From positions 186,001-250,000 of the forward strand of contig CALHRZ010000003.1 in assembly GCA_938038445.1 (NCBI GenBank): a stretch of DNA of 64,000 bases, read 5' to 3'. Position 1 is the first letter of the stretch. Each line of letters opens with the position of its first letter. The notes beneath the pieces were generated by a model. The model searched no databases, was not told the DNA's origin, and saw nothing but the letters and a program-made list of their open reading frames with translations. This document shows positions 52,671 through 61,636 of the stretch, piece by piece. This stretch comes from an uncultured bacterium (GTDB taxonomy: Bacteria; Verrucomicrobiota; Kiritimatiellia; CAIKKV01). The translations under genes were made by a program, and so were the position numbers.

Positions 52671-54413
52671 ATGAATACCAACGGCCCTTGGCTGCTTGAG
52701 AAACGGTCCTCGGCTTATACCCTTTCGGATATGGAGCTTTTCGTTTTTCCCGATCTCCTGTTGGCGCTTCTCCTGGCCAATCTCATGTCCCCCCGGATCT
52801 GGCGTTGGAGGGAGGACCCTTGGTTTGCCCGGCGCGAAAAGAAACCGGCCCGTCGGATTGCGCGGCTCAAGCAGTATATTATGGATCATTATGTGTTCAA
52901 CCTCGATTTGGAAACGTGGGGGCTAACGACGACGGAACGAGAGCTGGCCCGTTTTCGGGGATTTGTGGATGAGGAAGCCCTGCGGCAATCCAATGCATTG
53001 TTCGGTTACGAAGGCGACCGGTATTACTTCGACATCGACATAAGGACCCATTTCGGTCTCGATCGATACCGATCCAACGTGATCCCGTATTGGAAAACGG
53101 AGACGGTGGAAGCGATGGACGCATTCCGTTTCCGGCCGGGGTTTCGGACGGGAGCGGGCGAATGTGTTTCGCTGGCGGCCTTGTATGCGGCGGCGCTTTT
53201 CGTTGTGAGCGAAATTCCCTTGCAGGACATCTTCATGATGGCCACTCCGCTCCATTCGCAGAATTTTGTTGATGTGGAGGACGGAATTCTGACGAACAAT
53301 CGCCGACTCGTTACCAAGGCGATGTGGACCAATGGAACAGCGTTGTCGGCTCAGGCGCGCCGAGCGTTGGAGCATGAGCGGGTGACCATTGTGGCGCATG
53401 AGAGCGGTTTCATCCACGTGTTGTATCCCGAGGCAACCATTGCCCGGGCCGCGTATGAGCGGTTTGAGGCGCGGCTCCGGGCCTTTCTTCATGCGGAATT
53501 CGATTCGACTCTTCTCGGCAATTTTCTTCGGTCGGCGCACGATCTTCAACGGTGCTTTCAGGTCCGTCATCCCAAGCGGGGGGTTCCCCATTATGTGGCA
53601 GCGGAAAAGGTGTTCGAATTTGAACGGGACAGTTCCCATCTTTTTACAAGCGAAAAGAGGGAAGCGTTGTTGGAGGAAGTGGACGACGAATTGTTTCAGC
53701 CCGCCCCTCTTCCGGGGCGGATTGTGTTCAATGACTTGGAAGAGTTTGTCCGGGAACAAAAGCTTCGACTGGACCGTCAAGAGGATTTGGCCTTGCTTCG
53801 CGAACGGTTTGCCTGCGACTGTTTTGATGCCCAGGCGGCGATGGACGCCTTGATTCGGTTTTGTCACGTTGAGCCGCGTCTTCCCGATGCGTCTACCAAG
53901 ACGTTTCGATTGGCGGGGCCGTCCTTGGATCTCACCCCTGCGATGGGGCGGGAGTCCCTTTGCGAGCGAATCCGTTCGCTTCGCGCTCTGCGGCCGGAGG
54001 CGGATTTAGCTTTTTATGCCTATCGGGACCTGAACGAGACCGATTCGGCTCCTTTCCTCAAGGCGGCGGTCGAGCGGAATCCCGTTTGCCTCGAGGGCAC
54101 GAGACATCTCCGGGAGGAGGATTTGCCGGCGTATGTTCGGGCCTTGGAAAGCAAGTCCATTTATGATGAGGAAGGCCGATTGGCCCAACCCGACGAGGTA
54201 TGGAATTTTCAGCGTGGGGATGGCATGGAGAAGGGGGTTCTTTTGGGCGTTCTTCTTGCGCATCGCCGTCCGGGTGAAGTCGTGCGGCTCATGGTGGACC
54301 CCCATCGGGTCGTGGTTCGATGGAAAGGGGGGGAAGAAGAATTCATGACGGTCAAAAGGCTTCGGTCGCAGGAATGGCATCTGGGTGTTTCGCAGAGGGA
54401 GCCTGAAGGGTGA
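52671..54413 (+). CDS. Unrecognised protein with possible transglutaminase-like Cys-His site
   Basis: I do not recognise this 580-residue protein. An N-terminal hydrophobic stretch (about residues 22-40) is followed by W- and R-rich sequence, so it may associate with a membrane. In the middle, G-E-C-V-S-L-A-A-L-Y-A-A-A-L (Cys165) and H-S-Q-N-F-V-D-V-E-D-G-I-L-T-N-N (His195) resemble the Cys and His regions of the transglutaminase/papain-like fold; the third residue could be Asp201 or Asn209/210. The C-terminal half is charged and mostly helical with a beta-rich end. It is translated just ahead of a sugar kinase (10 nt gap) and has its own promoter. The catalytic idea is an inference. Confidence 0.6.
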   Translation: MNTNGPWLLEKRSSAYTLSDMELFVFPDLLLALLLANLMSPRIWRWREDPWFARREKKPARRIARLKQYIMDHYVFNLDLETWGLTTTERELARFRGFVDEEALRQSNALFGYEGDRYYFDIDIRTHFGLDRYRSNVIPYWKTETVEAMDAFRFRPGFRTGAGECVSLAALYAAALFVVSEIPLQDIFMMATPLHSQNFVDVEDGILTNNRRLVTKAMWTNGTALSAQARRALEHERVTIVAHESGFIHVLYPEATIARAAYERFEARLRAFLHAEFDSTLLGNFLRSAHDLQRCFQVRHPKRGVPHYVAAEKVFEFERDSSHLFTSEKREALLEEVDDELFQPAPLPGRIVFNDLEEFVREQKLRLDRQEDLALLRERFACDCFDAQAAMDALIRFCHVEPRLPDASTKTFRLAGPSLDLTPAMGRESLCERIRSLRALRPEADLAFYAYRDLNETDSAPFLKAAVERNPVCLEGTRHLREEDLPAYVRALESKSIYDEEGRLAQPDEVWNFQRGDGMEKGVLLGVLLAHRRPGEVVRLMVDPHRVVVRWKGGEEEFMTVKRLRSQEWHLGVSQREPEG

Positions 54414-54423
54414 AAGGAGTCAC

Positions 54424-56040
54424 ATGAAAGGGGAAACGCGCTGGTTTTTGGGTCTGGATTCGAGCACACAGGGTTTGAAAGCACTGGCAGTGGACGAGAA
54501 AGGGCAGCCGACTTTTGAAATGGCCGTATCGTATGACCGGGATTTACCCCGTTATCACACGGAGGGCGGCGTGCACAAACGCGACGAAGGGCGGGAGGTG
54601 TCCGCGCCTCCGGTGATGTGGGCGGAAGCGTTCGAATTGCTGTTGTTGCGCATGCAGAGCCAGAAATTCCCGTTTGCGCGTTTAGCGGCTATTTCCGCGT
54701 CGGGGCAACAGCACGGGAGCGTCTACTGGAAACAGGGGGCCTTGAACACGCTCCGCTCCCTTTCTCCGGGCCAGCCCTTGGAACGTCAATTGGCGGGGGC
54801 GTTTGCTCTGGATGAATCCCCGATCTGGATGGATTCGAGCACCACGGAGGAATGTCGGGAACGGGAGGCGGCGTTGGGCGGTCCGCAAGCGGTTGCGGAC
54901 ATCACGGGGTCGCGAGCGTACGAGCGGTTTACGGGCAATCAAATTGCCCGAATTGCCAAACGACGTCCGGAGGTTTATGCGGCAACCGAACGGATCGGCC
55001 TAGTCAGTTCCTTCATGGCCAGCCTCCTGACGGGGGATTATGCGCCGATTGATTGGAGCGATGGTTCGGGGATGAATTTGCTGAATATTCGCACGAAGCG
55101 GTGGGATTCACAATCTCTGGAGGTGACGGCCCCCGGGTTAGCCCAACGGTTGGGAGAACCGGTGCCTTCCCATTGGATTGTCGGAACCGTCGCCCCGAAC
55201 TGGGTCAAACGGTTTAGTTTTCAGTCCGATACGGTGGTAATTGCCGCTTCGGGGGACAACCCCTGCAGCCTGGCTGGGCTGGGGCTTCGTCAGCCGGGCG
55301 ATGTGGCCATCAGTTTGGGGACGAGCGACACACTTTTTGCGGCGTTGCGGGAACCGCGTCCTTCCGGGAGGGAGGGCCATATCTTTGTTAATCCCGTGGA
55401 TCCCGAGGGATACATGGCGTTGCTTTGTTGGAAAAACGGGTCGTTGACTCGTGAGGCGGTTCGGAAACGAGTGGGGGATGCCGACTGGCGCGCGTATCGG
55501 GAACGGTTGGACCGGACAGAGAGTGGGAATGGGGGGAAGATCGGATTTTACTTTTTGGAACCGGAGATTACGCCCCCATGCCAGCGCCCTGGGATTTATC
55601 GGTTTGGTCCGGATAATCAACCGGTCGCTTCCTTCACGCCGGATGAGGAGGCGCGGGCGGTCTTGGAGGGTGCTTTTCTTTCCATGCGGTTACATGCCGA
55701 GGGGTTGGGGATTCGGCCGGTGCGTCTTCTGGCCACGGGAGGTGCGTCGGTAGATCCAGCGGTGTTGCGTGTGATGGCGGATGTATTCGGCGTTCGGGTT
55801 GAACCAAGCGACGTTCCGAACACGGCGGCGCTGGGTGCCGCGCTGAGAGCCTGGCATGGCTGGTGTTGTTTTCGGGAGGGGCGGTTTATTTTGTATGATG
55901 AGGTGTGGAATCGTCGGGAGGCTCCGAGCTTCGGCCGCTGTGTGGAACCGGATCAGACAGCCCATGCGCGTTACACGGCGATGCTGGCCCGATATGGGAT
56001 GCTCGAGCAGCGGGTTCTGAATCAAAACGGTTTGCTATAG
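54424..56040 (+). CDS. FGGY-family carbohydrate kinase, xylulokinase type
   Basis: The 538-residue kinase phosphorylates a sugar, most likely xylulose or a related ketose. It begins with L-G-L-D-S-S-T-Q-G-L-K (phosphate loop, about residues 8-18), has S-G-Q-Q-H-G near 97, the W-M-D-S-S-T segment, the ATP-site loop S-L-G-T-S-D-T near 300 and A-T-G-G-A-S near 435. The layout resembles the eukaryotic-type xylulokinase branch. AAAGGAG lies 5 nt before the ATG at 54424. It follows the unknown protein closely and overlaps the convergent acyltransferase by 6 nt. Confidence 0.85.
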   Translation: MKGETRWFLGLDSSTQGLKALAVDEKGQPTFEMAVSYDRDLPRYHTEGGVHKRDEGREVSAPPVMWAEAFELLLLRMQSQKFPFARLAAISASGQQHGSVYWKQGALNTLRSLSPGQPLERQLAGAFALDESPIWMDSSTTEECREREAALGGPQAVADITGSRAYERFTGNQIARIAKRRPEVYAATERIGLVSSFMASLLTGDYAPIDWSDGSGMNLLNIRTKRWDSQSLEVTAPGLAQRLGEPVPSHWIVGTVAPNWVKRFSFQSDTVVIAASGDNPCSLAGLGLRQPGDVAISLGTSDTLFAALREPRPSGREGHIFVNPVDPEGYMALLCWKNGSLTREAVRKRVGDADWRAYRERLDRTESGNGGKIGFYFLEPEITPPCQRPGIYRFGPDNQPVASFTPDEEARAVLEGAFLSMRLHAEGLGIRPVRLLATGGASVDPAVLRVMADVFGVRVEPSDVPNTAALGAALRAWHGWCCFREGRFILYDEVWNRREAPSFGRCVEPDQTAHARYTAMLARYGMLEQRVLNQNGLL

Positions 56041-56949
56041 CGGATCGAGAATCCACCGTTTGTTGAACCAAAACCACTGACCGGGATCTTGGCGAATTGC
56101 CTGGTCAAGGATCGCCATGACGGCCGTTGTCATGCGGAGGAGGTCATCCTCTCGCGAACAATAGGGATCGGGATCGACTGGCGGGCAGAGATGGAACTGG
56201 TGGCGGCGACCGGGCAACCGTTTCAGGATGGAGGGAAAGATGGGAACGCGGGCTAAGCGTGCGAAAAGGGCCATTCCTGGGGCAATGTTGGCGGTTCCCC
56301 CCAGGAAGGGAATGGAGAGGGCGGGGCGGGGATGGCGCACATCGGGAAGGATAGCGAAACATTGGCCACGTTTGAGTCGGCGGGGGATTGCGGCCATGGC
56401 ATCTTCTCCGCGGGTTAGCATTTCAAATCCGGAAGCCGCCCGTCGTTGCCGGATCCATTCGTCCATGAGCGGATTCTTGAACTTGGCGGAAAGCGAAAAC
56501 AGCGGAATGCCCATTCGCGGACAAGCGGCCCCGGCCAATTCCCATGAGCCCATATGAGGCACGGCAAGAACAGCGCCGCGACCGGCAGCGCAATGGGCGC
56601 GTATTGTTTCAAAACTTCCGTTGTCTTCGATGTTCCGCTCGATCCATCTGCGGTCTACCCGACGCGATCGAGCTCCATCCAGAAGGGTTAGGACCAGATT
56701 GCGGAAGGAGTCGCGGGCAATCTGCATTGCCCGTTCCCGTGTCATGGCGGGGCCGAACACGGATTGGATCCGCCGGCAAGCGGTTTCGCGGCGGTATCGA
56801 ACCATATGGAAACCGATTGCCGCAAGCATCCATCCGAGTGTGTAGGAGGTTCCGTCCGGTAACGACTCGACAAGGGAAGCGAGAAACCGTGCCGTGGCGA
56901 ACTCGATTCGGTGTTTTGTACGGGCGAGGGGGAGTGGGGTTGGGTTCAT
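56035..56949 (-). CDS. LpxL/HtrB-like lipid A acyltransferase
   Basis: The 304-residue protein belongs to the lysophospholipid acyltransferase group that adds secondary acyl chains to lipid A. The catalytic H-x4-E motif is H-M-G-S-W-E near residue 132, and the C-terminal G-Q-W-F-W-F-N-K-R-W matches the family's closing signature. A hydrophobic segment around 35-50 may be a membrane anchor. It is the last gene of the epimerase-glycosyltransferase-DUF362 operon and overlaps the DUF362 stop by 4 nt, which supports an envelope glycolipid role. Confidence 0.85.
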   Translation of the reverse strand: MNPTPLPLARTKHRIEFATARFLASLVESLPDGTSYTLGWMLAAIGFHMVRYRRETACRRIQSVFGPAMTRERAMQIARDSFRNLVLTLLDGARSRRVDRRWIERNIEDNGSFETIRAHCAAGRGAVLAVPHMGSWELAGAACPRMGIPLFSLSAKFKNPLMDEWIRQRRAASGFEMLTRGEDAMAAIPRRLKRGQCFAILPDVRHPRPALSIPFLGGTANIAPGMALFARLARVPIFPSILKRLPGRRHQFHLCPPVDPDPYCSREDDLLRMTTAVMAILDQAIRQDPGQWFWFNKRWILDPL

Positions 56950-58052
56950 GTGAGACGTCCTCGGCTAAGGGCTTTCATGAGGGGGCTTTCGATCATTCGG
57001 ATTGCCTTGACAGGGCAGAGTTCGTGGCAACAGCAACAGCCGATACAGCGGGGGGGTATCAACTTGGGCGGTACACTCTGTTGGGGCGAGAGCGCCTGGG
57101 CCGGGCAACCCTTCGCGCATCGGCCGCACCGGATGCACCGTGTAGGGTCCAAGAGGGGGTGAATCCAGAGAAAGGGTTTGAGCAAACGGACGACGGGGCG
57201 GGGGATGATGCGCGAGCGCCAGGTTTTGGGAAGCGCGATTTGCATCGGAGCGGGAGGAGGGTCTCCGACGATTTCGAGTTCGGAAAGGGAAGGATTGGAT
57301 GCATGCGGGAGAAAGGGGACCTGTTGCGGAGGAATATTAAGAAGGCGGCAAAGGGCCATATCGAGGGCAAAGACATCACGTGAAGCGGCCACAAACCCGA
57401 GGCGGCGGGGATGACCGCCGGAAGGGCCATCGCCTTCCATACCGATGACGGCGTCCGCGAGTGTAAGGCCGGGTCGGATCAAGCCGGCCAGATGGGCCAG
57501 GAAGCGGCCGATGTCCCACGGGGTTGGAAAATGACGGTGGAGGAGGGCTTTTTGGAAGCCGGGGAGTGTGCCGTAGAGGTTTTTGACACCGGCGGTGAGA
57601 ACGGTTAGAACGTGCGTTTTGACCTTTGGTACATTGAGCAGCAGGTCAGCCTCCAGAACGGGGCGGGCCACAGCGAAGGCGACCTTTTCGAAGTGGAAAA
57701 CGACGGAACCGGCCTGTTCGAGATTGAGGAGGGGGACCTGCTCTGCCTCGCAGACGGCGCGGATGCCTGTTCTCTCCCATACCTGTTCGATACGCAAGGC
57801 ACCTGCGGGGGAATCGGCCACGGCGGGGCAGGTTCCGCGCGCTTTGAGAAAACGCAAGAGGGTCTGAATCAGGATGGGGTGCGTCGTGACGGCTTGTTCG
57901 GGGAGCGAATCGGAAAGAAGATTGGGCTTGAGAAGCACCCTTTGACCGGCATGGAATCGAAGCCCATCCTGTTCGACCTGTTCCATAAGCCGTTGAACGG
58001 ACATTTCCGCTTGGTCATAGGAAAGGCACTGGAGCACGATAACTCGTTTCAT
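56946..58052 (-). CDS. DUF362 protein with two 4Fe-4S ferredoxin clusters
   Basis: The 368-residue protein has the DUF362 domain in its first ~250 residues (V-L-L-K-P-N-L-L, V-P-K-V-K-T-H and G-V-K-N-L-Y-G). It then has two C-x2-C-x2-C-x3-C ferredoxin motifs, C-I-R-C-G-R-C-A-K-G-C-P and C-I-G-C-C-C-C-H-E-L-C-P, at about 307-350. DUF362 proteins are redox proteins of unsettled function. Here it sits between a glycosyltransferase and an LpxL-like acyltransferase with 4-nt overlaps on both sides, which ties it to envelope synthesis or to control of that pathway. No export signal is seen. Confidence 0.85.
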   Translation of the reverse strand: MKRVIVLQCLSYDQAEMSVQRLMEQVEQDGLRFHAGQRVLLKPNLLSDSLPEQAVTTHPILIQTLLRFLKARGTCPAVADSPAGALRIEQVWERTGIRAVCEAEQVPLLNLEQAGSVVFHFEKVAFAVARPVLEADLLLNVPKVKTHVLTVLTAGVKNLYGTLPGFQKALLHRHFPTPWDIGRFLAHLAGLIRPGLTLADAVIGMEGDGPSGGHPRRLGFVAASRDVFALDMALCRLLNIPPQQVPFLPHASNPSLSELEIVGDPPPAPMQIALPKTWRSRIIPRPVVRLLKPFLWIHPLLDPTRCIRCGRCAKGCPAQALSPQQSVPPKLIPPRCIGCCCCHELCPVKAIRMIESPLMKALSRGRLT

Positions 58053-59083
58053 GAAGATTTTTCTTTCGTTCGCTCCAGACAGTTCGCAATGCCTTGGGCA
58101 AAGGTTTCCGCCATGGATTCCACCGTGAGGCGGCGGCTTTCTTGAAGTGCTTTTTCGGCCAGAGAGCGGAGCGCCTCGGGGTTTTGGAGCGCGTCGGCAG
58201 CAACGCGGGCATAAACCCCGGGGCGCGGTGGAGCGATCAAACTGTTCACGCCAGGCCGCAGGAGCTCAATTTCTGGACCATGACGAGGGTGTTCAATGGT
58301 GAGAAGTGGGATGCCGCGCGCAAAGGCATTGAGCAGTTCGATGCCGATAGGGTGGGGGTACAATTGAAGAGGGTGGCGGAGCAGGAGGGAGGTAATCTGA
58401 TCGGCTGTAGGATGGGGAATCCAGATACACCAGGGATTGTCGCGGCAGAAGGAGGCGACGGTCTCGCGAGCGCGGCCGTCGCCCAGGATGGCGGCTTGAA
58501 CGGTTGGGAGTAGGGCTCGAAGCGCGAAAAGGGCGAGTGTTAGAAACGAGATGATTTCCGATCGCAACTGACCGATGTAGAGAACAAAGGGGGACAAAGA
58601 ATTTGGCTTGTTGGCGGCATCGGAGTGAAGCGGTGGGATAGCGGGGTTGTGCGCGGGGCAATATCGGGTGATGCGGTCGGGGGGGAAACCGCTGTTTCTC
58701 GCTGTTTGTTTGGATCGGATGCTGGGTGCAAAGAACCAGTTGGCTTGTCGGATCCAGAAAGCGCGCTGAACGCGTTGGCGGGTGGTGTAATCGGAATAAT
58801 CAGCGCCGTCGCCGATCATTGCGAGGGGAGGGCCGAACCCGAGATGGGTTCGAAGGATCCAGGTGAAGCGAATCGGGAGAGGGGCATTTTGACAGAGAAG
58901 AACCAGTGCCGGAGCGTTGCCTTCGCGGGGATGGGGGAATCGTTCTGGGGCGGGTTCATAGAGCAAGCCCCGAGCGCCCAAGCGTCGCCCGAGTTCTTGT
59001 TGAAAGCAAGGAGGCCAGGGAGGGGAAGCAGGGATCAGGTGAAGAATTCGTTCCATGGCGCTTGACGGCGGGGGAGCTTCCAT
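58049..59083 (-). CDS. Glycosyltransferase (GT4-like)
   Basis: The 344-residue protein has the two-domain layout of GT-B glycosyltransferases. The C-terminal donor-binding half is clearest: V-L-Y-I-G-Q-L-R near the domain start, A-I-L-G-D-G-R-A-R, H-P-I-G-I-E-L-L-N-A-F-A-R-G-I-P and a final G-V-N-S-L-I-A-P-P loop. The donor and acceptor sugars are unknown. I place the start at 59083, 4 nt after the epimerase stop; ATG 59056 (M-E-R-I-L-H-L) is also possible and neither has a clear ribosome site. The longer frame reads into the epimerase gene. Confidence 0.72.
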   Translation of the reverse strand: MEAPPPSSAMERILHLIPASPPWPPCFQQELGRRLGARGLLYEPAPERFPHPREGNAPALVLLCQNAPLPIRFTWILRTHLGFGPPLAMIGDGADYSDYTTRQRVQRAFWIRQANWFFAPSIRSKQTARNSGFPPDRITRYCPAHNPAIPPLHSDAANKPNSLSPFVLYIGQLRSEIISFLTLALFALRALLPTVQAAILGDGRARETVASFCRDNPWCIWIPHPTADQITSLLLRHPLQLYPHPIGIELLNAFARGIPLLTIEHPRHGPEIELLRPGVNSLIAPPRPGVYARVAADALQNPEALRSLAEKALQESRRLTVESMAETFAQGIANCLERTKEKSS

Positions 59084-59087
59084 CCGT

Positions 59088-60098
59088 TCAGACGCCGTAG
59101 AACGAGCGGAACCATTGCACGAAGCGGGCCAGGCCGACTTCCAACGGCGTGGCGGGCGAAAACCCCGTATCCCGCGCGAGATCGGAAACATCCGCACATG
59201 TGGTGCGCACATCGCCGGGCTGCATGGGAAGCAGTTTGCGCGATGCTTTCTTTCCGGTGAGGCGTTCAAGGCATGCGATGAATTCGGAGAGAGGGACAGG
59301 CGTATGGTTGCCGATATTATAGAGGCGGTACGGGGCTGACGAAGAGGCAGGATCGGGTTGGGTGGCATTCCAGTGGGGATTGGGGGCTGGTGCGCGGTCC
59401 ATTAACCGGACGAGTCCTTCGACCACATCGTCCACGTAGGTGAAATCCCGTTCCATTTCACCATGGTTGAACAACGCGATGGGTTGGCCTTTGAGAAGCG
59501 CGTCGAGGAAGAGGAAGGGGGCCATATCGGGGCGGCCCCAGGGGCCGTAAACCGTGAAGAAACGCAGGCCGGTTACAGGGATTCCATAGAGATGGGCGTA
59601 AGTATGCGCCATCATCTCTCCCGCCTTTTTGGTGGCGGCATACAGCGAGACGGGGTGGTCGGCGGGGCCATGTTCCGAAAAGGGGAGAGCTCGGCTGAGA
59701 CCGTAAACGGAACTGCTCGAGGCGAAGATGAGGTGAGGTGTCTTCTGACGACGGCATCCTTCCAGAAGGTTCAGAAACCCGACAACGTTGCTGGAGATAT
59801 AGAGCGCGGGGTTTTTAAGCGAGCAGCGAACCCCCGCTTGGGCAGCGAGGTGGAAGATGCGGTCAAACGAGGCGGAGTCAAATAAAGCAGTGACAGCCGG
59901 CGGGTCCGCCAGATCCATTTGACGAAAGGCAAATTGTTTATTTTCGAGCAAGCGCTTGAGCCGCGCTTCTTTGAGGGCGGGATCGTACAAGGCGGCGTTG
60001 AGGTTATCGGCGCCGATCACCTGATGTCCGTCGGCAAGAAGGCGGTTGGAAAGATGAAAGCCGATAAAGCCGGCGCAGCCGGTTACCAAGATGCGCAT
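59088..60098 (-). CDS. NAD-dependent sugar epimerase, UDP-glucuronate 4-epimerase type
   Basis: The 336-residue short-chain dehydrogenase-like epimerase acts on a nucleotide sugar. It has the NAD loop G-C-A-G-F-I-G-F-H, F-H-L-A-A-Q-A-G-V-R near 82, S-S-S-S-V-Y-G, the catalytic Y-x3-K (Y-A-A-T-K) and F-F-T-V-Y-G-P-W-G-R-P-D-M-A, a stretch typical of UDP-glucuronate 4-epimerases. It heads the four-gene envelope operon. Its product is likely a precursor for LPS, capsule or exopolysaccharide. Confidence 0.88.
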   Translation of the reverse strand: MRILVTGCAGFIGFHLSNRLLADGHQVIGADNLNAALYDPALKEARLKRLLENKQFAFRQMDLADPPAVTALFDSASFDRIFHLAAQAGVRCSLKNPALYISSNVVGFLNLLEGCRRQKTPHLIFASSSSVYGLSRALPFSEHGPADHPVSLYAATKKAGEMMAHTYAHLYGIPVTGLRFFTVYGPWGRPDMAPFLFLDALLKGQPIALFNHGEMERDFTYVDDVVEGLVRLMDRAPAPNPHWNATQPDPASSSAPYRLYNIGNHTPVPLSEFIACLERLTGKKASRKLLPMQPGDVRTTCADVSDLARDTGFSPATPLEVGLARFVQWFRSFYGV

Positions 60099-60113
60099 AA
60101 CGGGGGTTAGTCA

Positions 60114-60143
60114 ATCACAAAGCCGAAGCGGATGACAAGTCAA
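60114..60143 (-). promoter_or_regulatory. Promoter of the envelope operon
   Basis: On the minus strand TTGACT (60143-60138), an 18-nt spacer and TGTGAT (60119-60114). The leader before the ATG at 60098 would be only about 8-10 nt and lacks a ribosome site. Confidence 0.4.
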
Positions 60144-60155
60144 AAGCCTCCCCTG

Positions 60156-61295
60156 TTAGCCTCGTCCGTGCGTGCGGTAGTAGTGGAAGCCTTCAATAAG
60201 TGTTTTAAGGTTTTCCCAGGGAACGCCGGGCGTGATGGAACTGGAGCAACCGAGCAGAAATCCGACAGGGGGTGCATGGCGGACCAGCCAATTCATTTCC
60301 CGTTTGATATCGTCCGGAGTTCCTTTGGGCAGTGTGGTGGTGACCGAAACACCTCCGATGATGAGGAGGGGCAAGCCATCGCGGGATTTCATTCGGCAGA
60401 TGGCTTCATAATCCATGTGGTATTCGTATTGGAAGCCTTGGAAGCCGGCGACACCGGCTTCGATGAGACGGGGGATCATTTGGGAAAGATTTCCGTCGCA
60501 ATGCCAGACACAGGTGATCCCTGCCCTGACAAGCGGTTCGATCGCGTAAGCGAAGCGGGGGAACCACAATTCGTCGAGCGATTCGACGGAAACGAGAGTG
60601 CCGCGGCCGTCGGCCATGTCGTGGTCCAGTCGAACGTAGGGTGGAAAACGGTGCGTAAGAATCGCTTGAGTCGAGGCTTCGTTTTTGCGGCGTGTCAGTT
60701 CGGCCTGAAGTTGGAAATCGCGGGCGATGACCTCGGGGTAGAGGGCATAGGCCATGAAATAGTTTTCGTAGCCGTAGAAACTATAACGGAAAGCTGGGAA
60801 TAGTCCGAATGGCCAGCAATAGGGGGCCTTCAGAATTTGGGGACCGAGTTCTTCCTGAATGGTTTTTTCGTCGTCGGCGACCTTTGCGCTCCAGGCGTGG
60901 GGATCGAAGGAGGCGATTTCTTTTTCGAGATTGGGGAAAATGATTTCTTCCAAGTGGCGTACAACGGCTTCTGGGGAGTCAATTCGAATTCCGTCTCGGA
61001 CGATCTCATGTTGGCCGGTTGTCGGTGTTTGGCCGGCTTTGTTTTCGTACCCTCGGCTTCCCATGGTCAAGGGGTTGGTGGGAATCCACTGATCGAGCAT
61101 GCAGCAGCCGGCTTGTTCCAGCATTCGGCGGTAGACAGGAACGGGATCTTTTTCGTAAGAGCCTTCTGGGACACCCGCGATCCGGTCAATCATACGCCAT
61201 TCCATGGGATTGATTTGCCAGATTGCGATTCCTTGGACAGGTTTGCGCAGTAGCGTGTCGAGTGCGAGTTGTTGAGAGGGGGTAGGAGTGGACAT
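60156..61295 (-). CDS. Uroporphyrinogen decarboxylase-family (methyltransferase-type) protein
   Basis: The 379-residue TIM-barrel protein belongs to the URO-D superfamily, whose bacterial paralogues are often corrinoid-dependent methyltransferases (MtaA/MtbA-like) rather than haem enzymes. The V-W-H-C-D-G-N strand near the C-terminal third gives His and Cys residues placed like the zinc ligands of those enzymes, followed by I-E-A-G-V-A-G-F-Q. The N-terminal R-x-x-V-x-G-I-x-x-W segment differs from haem-type HemE. No corrinoid protein is next to it, but a corrinoid-activator-type gene lies at 8.6-10.4 kb. The start at 61295 is the first ATG in this frame. Confidence 0.78.
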   Translation of the reverse strand: MSTPTPSQQLALDTLLRKPVQGIAIWQINPMEWRMIDRIAGVPEGSYEKDPVPVYRRMLEQAGCCMLDQWIPTNPLTMGSRGYENKAGQTPTTGQHEIVRDGIRIDSPEAVVRHLEEIIFPNLEKEIASFDPHAWSAKVADDEKTIQEELGPQILKAPYCWPFGLFPAFRYSFYGYENYFMAYALYPEVIARDFQLQAELTRRKNEASTQAILTHRFPPYVRLDHDMADGRGTLVSVESLDELWFPRFAYAIEPLVRAGITCVWHCDGNLSQMIPRLIEAGVAGFQGFQYEYHMDYEAICRMKSRDGLPLLIIGGVSVTTTLPKGTPDDIKREMNWLVRHAPPVGFLLGCSSSITPGVPWENLKTLIEGFHYYRTHGRG

Positions 61296-61311
61296 AAAGT
61301 TTTTCCGAGGG

Positions 61312-61341
61312 AGAATAGGGCATGCCCTTTTCAAACGTCAA
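61312..61341 (-). promoter_or_regulatory. Promoter of the URO-D-family gene
   Basis: On the minus strand TTGACG (61341-61336), an 18-nt spacer and TATTCT (61317-61312). The leader to the ATG at 61295 would be about 10 nt, again without a clear ribosome site. Confidence 0.45.
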
Positions 61342-61544
61342 GCGTTTTATAGCATCTGGCGTTGCAGGGAAGCCGGCCGGTTGCCAACGGAGGGCCGTTG
61401 TATCGGGAGCGCCGCCGTGACGGTTTTATGAGCATAAAGGGACGTAAGAAAGAGGGCAAAATCCGGTTTGGGGGTGTCTGTATTCTTCAAAAGAGCAACT
61501 CGTGCATCATCCGGGATGTTGTGATTGGGGGTCATTTTTTTGGC

Positions 61545-61574
61545 TTGCGCTTTTCAAAGGGATTTGGTGATATA
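61545..61574 (+). promoter_or_regulatory. Possible promoter of rpsA
   Basis: TTGCGC (61545-61550), an 18-nt spacer and GATATA (61569-61574); TATAAA two bases on is an alternative -10. The leader would be about 115 nt. The region between 61342 and 61544 holds nothing else I can name. Confidence 0.35.
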
Positions 61575-61636
61575 AAAGCCCTCTTGTCGCGGTGAGTTGA
61601 AAGGCTGCGCACGGGAGTGGCGAGTCCGGCGTCATG

